From positions 62,001 through 126,000 of the IMG/VR virus record IMGVR_UViG_3300049215_000481: a stretch of 64,000 nt of DNA, one strand, 5' to 3'. A program made the translations under genes and the position numbers. The notes below the pieces were generated by a model. That model was not told where the DNA came from, ran no database searches, and saw nothing but the letters and a program-made list of their open reading frames with translations. Within the stretch, counting starts at the first letter, position 1, and every line of letters begins with the position of its first letter. Below, one piece after another: positions 59,569-64,000 of this stretch. Origin of the DNA: a virus.

Positions 59569-59595
59569 TTCCAGCCGCAATCTTTCCACCTGGAA
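59569..59595 (+). promoter_or_regulatory. Class B motif within a 6-bp inverted repeat
   Basis: TTCCAG / CTGGAA flank a 15-base loop that contains CCGCAATCTTT. ATG 59599 follows 3 bases after the stem, with no ribosome site. Confidence 0.7.
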
Positions 59596-59598
59596 CCG

Positions 59599-59889
59599 AT
59601 GAATATTACGAAAGAGCACATCGACTACAAGCGCCAGATCGGGACGCTGGACAACCGTCCGGTCATCGAGCTGGCCACCACCGGCGGCCTCCACCTGGTC
59701 GTGGTGGCGAAGGGTGACGGCGTCGAGACGCTCGGCGCGGGTCCCCACCGCGCGGTCGCGCGTCACATCGCGAAGAAGCTCCGCCCCGACCTGAAGATCA
59801 CGGCGCTGGAGAAGTCGGACGACCTGCCGCTCTCCAGCTTCGCGCACATGGTCCCGCTCTGGGAACAGTTCACGAACCGTAACCGATAG
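59599..59889 (+). CDS. Small protein of unknown function (96 aa)
   Basis: Begins MNITKEHIDYKRQIGTLDNR. Compact alpha/beta (IELATTGGLHLVVVAKGDGV, HRAVARHIAKKLRPDLKITA). First gene of a class B transcript. No family recognised. Confidence 0.6.
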   Translation: MNITKEHIDYKRQIGTLDNRPVIELATTGGLHLVVVAKGDGVETLGAGPHRAVARHIAKKLRPDLKITALEKSDDLPLSSFAHMVPLWEQFTNRNR

Positions 59890-59898
59890 GAACGTTTC

Positions 59899-60306
59899 GT
59901 GGCCGAGACGAAGGAACAGGCAGCCGTCCGGATGCGAGAGTGGCGCCGGACTCATCCCCGCACCAATGCCATGCGGGTGGCAGCGCGTGAGAACGCGCGT
60001 CGATGGCGGAAGAACAACCCTGCCAAGGTGAAGATCCAGAACCGTCGCGACAACCTCAAGAAGAACTACGACCTCAGTACCGAGCAGTACGAGGCGATGA
60101 TCGTCGCGCACGAAGGCAAGTGCCACGTCTGCAAGCAGCCTCCGACTGGACGCTGGAAGCGGCTCCACGTAGATCACGACCATAGTACCGGTGTGATTCG
60201 CGGCCTGCTGTGCAGCGGCTGCAATCTTGCCCTCGGCCACGTGAGAGACAACCCTCAGACTCTCCGCGACCTGGCCACGTACCTGGAGGCGAGCCGTGAA
60301 CACTAA
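59899..60306 (+). CDS. HNH / endonuclease VII-like endonuclease (135 aa)
   Basis: GTG start nine bases after the previous stop. A basic N-terminus (RMREWRRTHPRTNAMRVAAR) and the core YDLSTEQYEAMIVAHEGKCH, VCKQPP, LHVDHDHSTG and IRGLLCSGCNLALGHVRDN. The shortest copy, without an N-terminal zinc ribbon. Its 3' end overlaps the next start by 11 bases. Likely a mobile endonuclease in the late region. Confidence 0.8.
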   Translation: MAETKEQAAVRMREWRRTHPRTNAMRVAARENARRWRKNNPAKVKIQNRRDNLKKNYDLSTEQYEAMIVAHEGKCHVCKQPPTGRWKRLHVDHDHSTGVIRGLLCSGCNLALGHVRDNPQTLRDLATYLEASREH

Positions 60307-61117
60307 GCCTGAAGGGAATGTAGCCCTCCAGTTCAGCTACATCACGACCAGTTTTGACCCCGTGATGTTCGACGTCGCGATCCGCGCGAACGGCGTCAAG
60401 CTCGTGCACTACCGCGCGATGAAGTGCCCCGTCGGCATGGTCGACCGGTACGACACGCGGCGCATCCACGAGGACCACGCCGGCTGCAGCAACGGCTTCC
60501 TGTACACGAAGGCGGGCACCATCACGTGCCTGTTCACCGGCAACGGCAACCGGCAGAACTCGTCCGACCTCGGCCTCCTCGACGACAGCACCGTCTCGGT
60601 CACCGCCCCGCGCTTCTACGACGACACCGAAGAGGACACGCAGGTCGCTCAGTACGACCGCATGTACCTCGACGAGGAAGCGATCACTGTGCCGCACTGG
60701 CAGCTCGTCGAGACGCACGCCACCGGCCGCGACAAGCTCAGCTTCCCCGTCGTCGAGGTGATGGACATCGTCGACACGCACGGCAAGCGCTACAGCGTGA
60801 ACGACTACAAGATCGAGAACGGGCAGATCGTCTGGGTGGGGGACCGCCCCGGCTTCGACGCCATCGCCAACAAGGGCGAGATCTACTCGATCCGCTACAC
60901 GTACCGCCCCTACTGGTACGTCCAGCGCATCAACCATCAGGTCCGTGTCGCGCAGGTGGAGACGCCGCTCGCCCGCAAGCTCATCCGGATGCCCCAGGCC
61001 TTCACGCTCCAGCGCGAGTACGTCTTCGAGAAGGAAGAGAAGGACGACCAGGCGCCGGACCCGAACAGTCCGCGGCAGCACAAGGGTCCGCGCGACGGCT
61101 CGTACGGTCCCCGGTAG
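60296..61117 (+). CDS. Virion structural protein (273 aa), neck/tail-associated candidate
   Basis: GTG start inside the HNH gene end. Beta-rich with a Cys/His cluster (MVDRYDTRRIHEDHAGCSNG, FLYTKAGTITCLFTGNGN) and long strands (EIYSIRYTYRPYWYVQRINH, VRVAQVETPLARKLIRMPQA). This looks like a structural protein family common in tailed-phage late operons; exact role not assignable. Confidence 0.62.
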   Translation: MNTKPEGNVALQFSYITTSFDPVMFDVAIRANGVKLVHYRAMKCPVGMVDRYDTRRIHEDHAGCSNGFLYTKAGTITCLFTGNGNRQNSSDLGLLDDSTVSVTAPRFYDDTEEDTQVAQYDRMYLDEEAITVPHWQLVETHATGRDKLSFPVVEVMDIVDTHGKRYSVNDYKIENGQIVWVGDRPGFDAIANKGEIYSIRYTYRPYWYVQRINHQVRVAQVETPLARKLIRMPQAFTLQREYVFEKEEKDDQAPDPNSPRQHKGPRDGSYGPR

Positions 61118-61126
61118 CAATCTTTC
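61114..61126 (+). promoter_or_regulatory. Class B motif variant
   Basis: GTAGCAATCTTTC directly before GTG 61127 (ATG 61139 is the alternative start), overlapping the previous stop codon TAG. If it acts as a promoter, the ATG is the likelier start. Confidence 0.58.
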
Positions 61127-61978
61127 GTGAGCACGCGCATGCATCCTCGGAAGCTAGCCTTTCTCACCGGCGTCCTCGGCTCAGACGGCGCTCTGGCACT
61201 CGCCAAAGCCAGTGAACGCTCCGAGGTGTTCGCTCACGCCATCGTTCCCCGCACCATCCTCGCGTGGCTCGCCTCTGAGCCCGCCTACGAGGGGCCACTT
61301 CCGGGCGTCGGTGACACGTACATCGCGTTCACGAAGAACGAGTCCGCGTTCTCGGGCTCGGTCACCGTCGGCAAGGAGCTGTACCGGTTCGAGAACGAGA
61401 CGGTCTTCCACGTCGCCGCCAGCATCGCCGTCGCGCTCGGCGTCGAGAAGGAGCGCATCGACCCCGGCATGCGGAACGTCGACATCCAGCGCCTCGGCAA
61501 GACCATCGACCTCTTCGCGAAGACGAGGATGGTGAAGCGCGAGCTGAACAAGGCGTTCTGCCCGGGGTGCATCAGCAAGAAGGCGGAGCACGTCGAGTCG
61601 TGTACCAAGCGCAAGGAGCTGGAGAAGGGCCAGGAGGGCCCCGGGCTCACCGCGGCGCCGACGGCACCCGAAGCTCCGACGCCGCCCACGCCGGCCGGAG
61701 GCACGCCGCCCAAGAGCGCCACGGTGGTCAAGCCGCCCAAGCCTCCCGGTGCGAAGAGCGCCACCGTCAAGTTCACGCGCTCGGAGGCGACTCATCGCTG
61801 CGCCGCCTGCGGCATCGCGCAGTTCAAGAACGAGCGCATCCTCGGCTGCATGTGCCTGCGCGACCTGTGCAAGTCCGCGCGGGTGGTCGCGACGGACGCA
61901 GAGACGCTCACCGTCGAGTTCAAAGACCTCGACCGCGAGTCGCTCGTCACGATCTACGAGGCCGTGGGGAGGAAGTAG
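61127..61978 (+). CDS. Protein of unknown function with two Cys clusters (283 aa)
   Basis: GTG 61127 or ATG 61139. Folded N-terminal half (VPRTILAWLASEPAYEGPLP), then FCPGCISKKAEHVESCTK, a Thr/Pro/Ala linker (about 175-215), and a C-terminal zinc-type HRCAACGIAQF with GCMCLRDLCKSA. Linker plus metal domain suggests an adaptor. Function unknown. Confidence 0.6.
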   Translation: MSTRMHPRKLAFLTGVLGSDGALALAKASERSEVFAHAIVPRTILAWLASEPAYEGPLPGVGDTYIAFTKNESAFSGSVTVGKELYRFENETVFHVAASIAVALGVEKERIDPGMRNVDIQRLGKTIDLFAKTRMVKRELNKAFCPGCISKKAEHVESCTKRKELEKGQEGPGLTAAPTAPEAPTPPTPAGGTPPKSATVVKPPKPPGAKSATVKFTRSEATHRCAACGIAQFKNERILGCMCLRDLCKSARVVATDAETLTVEFKDLDRESLVTIYEAVGRK

Positions 61979-62377
61979 ATGGACCCGAAAGTTTTCCCGA
62001 AGTGGCTCGGCCGCTACAACATCGTCGACGCGGACCACGTCCACGATCTCGACACGCGCGCAGCGATCAACGAGTTCCACTTCAAGCTGCCCCGCCACGA
62101 GGCGGAAGCCAAGGCGCACAAGGACTACGTCCACGACCAGCTCGTCGAGGCGGCAGCACACCACCTCGTCGGCATGCAGGCCGCACGCGGCGCAGGTGAC
62201 CGCGAGGCCGAGGCCAAACACGGGGCGATGTACAAGCTCACCGTGAAGGCGCTCGGCGGAGACCACGTCGGAGAGCCGCCGGAGGAGGTCGCCACGAAGG
62301 CGAAGAACACTCCGGCGACCGTCTACCGGTTCAAGGCGCACAAGGGCGACGCGTTCGCGCTGCCCACCGAGGAGTAG
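61979..62377 (+). CDS. Protein of unknown function (132 aa)
   Basis: Starts immediately after the previous stop. Helical with many His (NEFHFKLPRHEAEAKAHKDY, LVEAAAHHLVGMQAARGAGD). It ends at the convergent ligase gene with no gap. No family recognised. Confidence 0.6.
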   Translation: MDPKVFPKWLGRYNIVDADHVHDLDTRAAINEFHFKLPRHEAEAKAHKDYVHDQLVEAAAHHLVGMQAARGAGDREAEAKHGAMYKLTVKALGGDHVGEPPEEVATKAKNTPATVYRFKAHKGDAFALPTEE

Positions 62378-63604
62378 CTACTCGTAGATCCGGACGGCGA
62401 CGCCGACCGGGAAGCACGGCTTCTTGTCTTCGGTCCACTCGAAGAACTTGACCGTGAGCAGCTTGCCGATCAGCTTGTCGCCGAGTCGCAGGAACTCCGC
62501 GCGGTCCTCGAAGTTCCCGGGGGCGCAGCAGTCGAACTCCTTACCTTCGTCCGTCTTGCACGTGAAGACTTCGTCCGTCTTGCACGTGAAGACGGCCAAG
62601 CCCTCGAACTTCCCGCGGCCCTCGCCTACGGCGACGATGGGAAACTCGCGCTCGATGAAGGACTTCACCTTCATCAGGCCCGACGACCGCTTCCCTGCCT
62701 CGTACTCTCCGTACGGGTCGCGCAGAATGCCGCCCTCGTAGCCCTCGCCGACCCACTTCTTCTCGATCGCCCGAGCTTCGCTCTCGCTTGCGACCGAGAT
62801 CGTCTCGACCCGATGGATGTGGTCGTGCGTCAGGCCGATGATGTTCGTGAAGATCTCGTCCAGCTCTCCGCGTCTGACGCGCCATGGACGCTTCAGGTTG
62901 GCGAAGTCACTGTTGACGGGCAGGTCGTAGACGAAGTGCCCGAGCTGCTCGAAGTCCGGCTTGGTCTTCTCCTTCCGGACGTAGCCGGAGATCTTCTGCA
63001 GCGACCAGCCGTGGCGATAGATCTCGCCGTCGAGCGTGAATCTGCCGGGGACGTCGCGGAACGCGGCCTCGTACGCTGCCTGGATGTGAGGCACGCCGAG
63101 GATGCGCTTTCGCTTCCGGCTCCAGAGGCTGACCTTGCCGTCGACCACCTCGACGATGCAGCGCACGCCGTTGAACTTGCGCTGGTAGTCGTAGGGCCAG
63201 GTGCGCTTCTTCTCGGGGACGTCCTCCAGCGATTTGGCGAGCATCGGGAAGATGCCGCCCTCGGCATCATCCTCGCCGGCTTCAGCGCGCTCGCGCTCGA
63301 CGACGTAGCCGTTGCGCTCCTTCTTCTTGCGCCACAGAGCCTCAGCTTCGAGGCAGGCCTGCTGGTAGGCGTCCGTTTCGTTCTTCTTGCCCAGGTTCTT
63401 TCCTTGGCGGACTACATCCTCGCCCGTCTGAAGCTTCCCGTCGACCTGGCCATGTTCGGTGTGGATGATCCCAGCCAGTTGGGGGTCGCCCGGTTCGTGA
63501 AGATCCTTTTGGAAGCACTTCTCGACCCAGATGCGCCACTGCTGGAGCGCCCCAGAGCTGGACCGCTTGTACAGCGTCGGAAACATCATCATCTCGGGCA
63601 TCAC
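62378..63604 (-). CDS. ATP-dependent DNA ligase
   Basis: 408 residues from GTG 63604 (ATG 63601 alternative). The N-terminal ~100 residues resemble a WGR-like domain. The nucleotidyltransferase core has YQRKFNGVRC (Lys143 adenylated; KxxGxR motif I), FTLDGEIYRH (III), VGEGYEGGILRDP (IV) and SGLMKVKSF (V), followed by an OB part. It carries an in-frame tandem repeat of VFTCKTDE from a 24-base duplication. It would seal nicks from lagging-strand synthesis. Overlaps the dNMP kinase stop. Confidence 0.88.
   Translation of the reverse strand: MMPEMMMFPTLYKRSSSGALQQWRIWVEKCFQKDLHEPGDPQLAGIIHTEHGQVDGKLQTGEDVVRQGKNLGKKNETDAYQQACLEAEALWRKKKERNGYVVERERAEAGEDDAEGGIFPMLAKSLEDVPEKKRTWPYDYQRKFNGVRCIVEVVDGKVSLWSRKRKRILGVPHIQAAYEAAFRDVPGRFTLDGEIYRHGWSLQKISGYVRKEKTKPDFEQLGHFVYDLPVNSDFANLKRPWRVRRGELDEIFTNIIGLTHDHIHRVETISVASESEARAIEKKWVGEGYEGGILRDPYGEYEAGKRSSGLMKVKSFIEREFPIVAVGEGRGKFEGLAVFTCKTDEVFTCKTDEGKEFDCCAPGNFEDRAEFLRLGDKLIGKLLTVKFFEWTEDKKPCFPVGVAVRIYE
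62546..62593 (-). repeat. Exact 24-bp tandem duplication inside the ligase gene
   Basis: Two perfect head-to-tail copies of 24 bases (62546-62569 and 62570-62593), adding eight residues (VFTCKTDE) in frame to the OB-fold part of the ligase. Perfect identity suggests a recent slippage event or an assembly artefact. Confidence 0.9.
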
Positions 63605-64000
63605 GCGGCCCTCCGCAGCACGGCGCCGTACACGTCGTGCATCATCTCGCGCGCGTCGGTGTACAGCTCGTCCAGCGAGCCGTCGTTCTTGATGATGCCG
63701 TGGAAGAAGTGGCGCGGGATGCCGCCCAGCTCGGCTTCGCTGCGGTGGTTCTTCATCCCGCCCGCTTCGACCGCCTTCGCGTTGGCGTTCGGCCGAACGA
63801 TCAGGACGGGGAAGCCGCCCACCATGGCCACGCTGATCACCTCGTTGCGGAAGCGCCCGTCGGTGATGATGGCGAAGTCGTAGCCCGGGAACTCGTCGTT
63901 CTGGACGAGGCCCTGGTCACGGTCGTAGGTCCAGCCGCCGCTCAGGAGCTTCTGCGCGGTCCGGATCGCGTGCTGCGACCACATCTCCTTGTTGACGTGG
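63601..64000 (-). CDS. Deoxynucleotide monophosphate kinase (partial, N-terminus beyond window)
   Basis: The frame is open to the right edge; 132 codons are visible. Features of phage dNMP kinases: HVNKEMWSQHAIRTAQ, FAIITDGRFRNEV, GGFPVLIVRPNA, then MKNHRSEAELGG and FHGIIKNDGSLDEL. It would phosphorylate dNMPs from host DNA breakdown to dNDPs for phage synthesis, alongside the class II reductase. Stop overlaps the ligase start. Confidence 0.85.
   Translation of the reverse strand, partial: HVNKEMWSQHAIRTAQKLLSGGWTYDRDQGLVQNDEFPGYDFAIITDGRFRNEVISVAMVGGFPVLIVRPNANAKAVEAGGMKNHRSEAELGGIPRHFFHGIIKNDGSLDELYTDAREMMHDVYGAVLRRAA

Noticed and set aside
1-64000. CRISPR arrays, rRNA, tRNA genes, integrase or attachment sites
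   Set aside because: No regularly spaced repeats, cloverleaf-like sequences or integrase motifs were seen on reading either strand; a tRNA search program would be needed to exclude a divergent tRNA.

Overview
This window is a contiguous piece of a large, GC-rich tailed double-stranded DNA phage (Caudoviricetes). The evidence is a terminase / portal / MuF-like head protein / prohead protease / scaffold / major capsid block, a complete phage replication and recombination gene set, dense overlapping operons and no ribosomal or tRNA genes. No tail genes are visible, so the genome extends well beyond 64 kb; both ends cut through genes (a CYTH-like protein on the left, a deoxynucleotide monophosphate kinase on the right). 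The host cannot be read from the sequence. A high-GC bacterium is likely, and the B12-dependent ribonucleotide reductase fits many hosts.

Layout. From 1 to about 29.9 kb almost everything is on the minus strand: aminotransferase, a membrane protein, DNA primase, UvsX/RecA-like recombinase, UvsY-like mediator, gp32-like single-strand binding protein, a C-family (DnaE) DNA polymerase broken into two genes by a split intein with an HNH endonuclease between them, a metallophosphoesterase, class II ribonucleotide reductase, SbcC/gp46-like ATPase, a GroEL-like chaperonin, DnaB-type helicase and a DnaD/O-like replication protein. The one exception is a plus-strand gene at 2764-3891. A divergent promoter hub at about 29.85-29.92 kb switches direction. 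From there the plus strand carries a UvsW-like helicase, a sigma-like factor and the SbcD/gp47-like nuclease, then the late block: terminase small and large subunits, virion protein, portal, MuF-like protein, a giant prohead-protease fusion with a GGDEF domain, scaffold and major capsid protein. Further plus-strand genes include connector-like proteins, a Nudix/helical-repeat/kinase-like protein and a second kinase-like protein. Small minus-strand islands sit inside the late region at 40.9-41.5, 45.3-46.3, 50.5-50.9, 57.7-59.5 and 62.4-64 kb; the last carries the DNA ligase and dNMP kinase.

Two short motifs organise transcription. Class A (gene-sense GATTCGCTATA) occurs 14 times just upstream of mainly early or replication genes, on both strands and in the correct orientation. 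Class B (CCGCAATCTTT) occurs just upstream of most structural-region transcription units, often centred in a small hairpin, and also before stand-alone HNH genes. In most cases the motif sits about 9-20 bases from the start codon and no Shine-Dalgarno sequence is visible, which suggests very short or leaderless mRNAs. The phage encodes a sigma region-2-like protein and a separate small sigma region-4-like protein, reminiscent of T4 gp55/gp33, which could read one of these classes. Downstream genes are translationally coupled by ATGA, GTGA or TGATG overlaps.

Most unusual content: (1) a DnaE polymerase whose catalytic aspartates lie on two separate genes that must be joined by protein trans-splicing; (2) a diguanylate-cyclase-type GGDEF domain fused to a capsid maturation protease; (3) two HipA/PI3K-type kinase-like proteins, one also carrying a Nudix domain, among the virion genes; and (4) the two-class motif system. 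All function calls rest on motifs read by eye; no database search was run.
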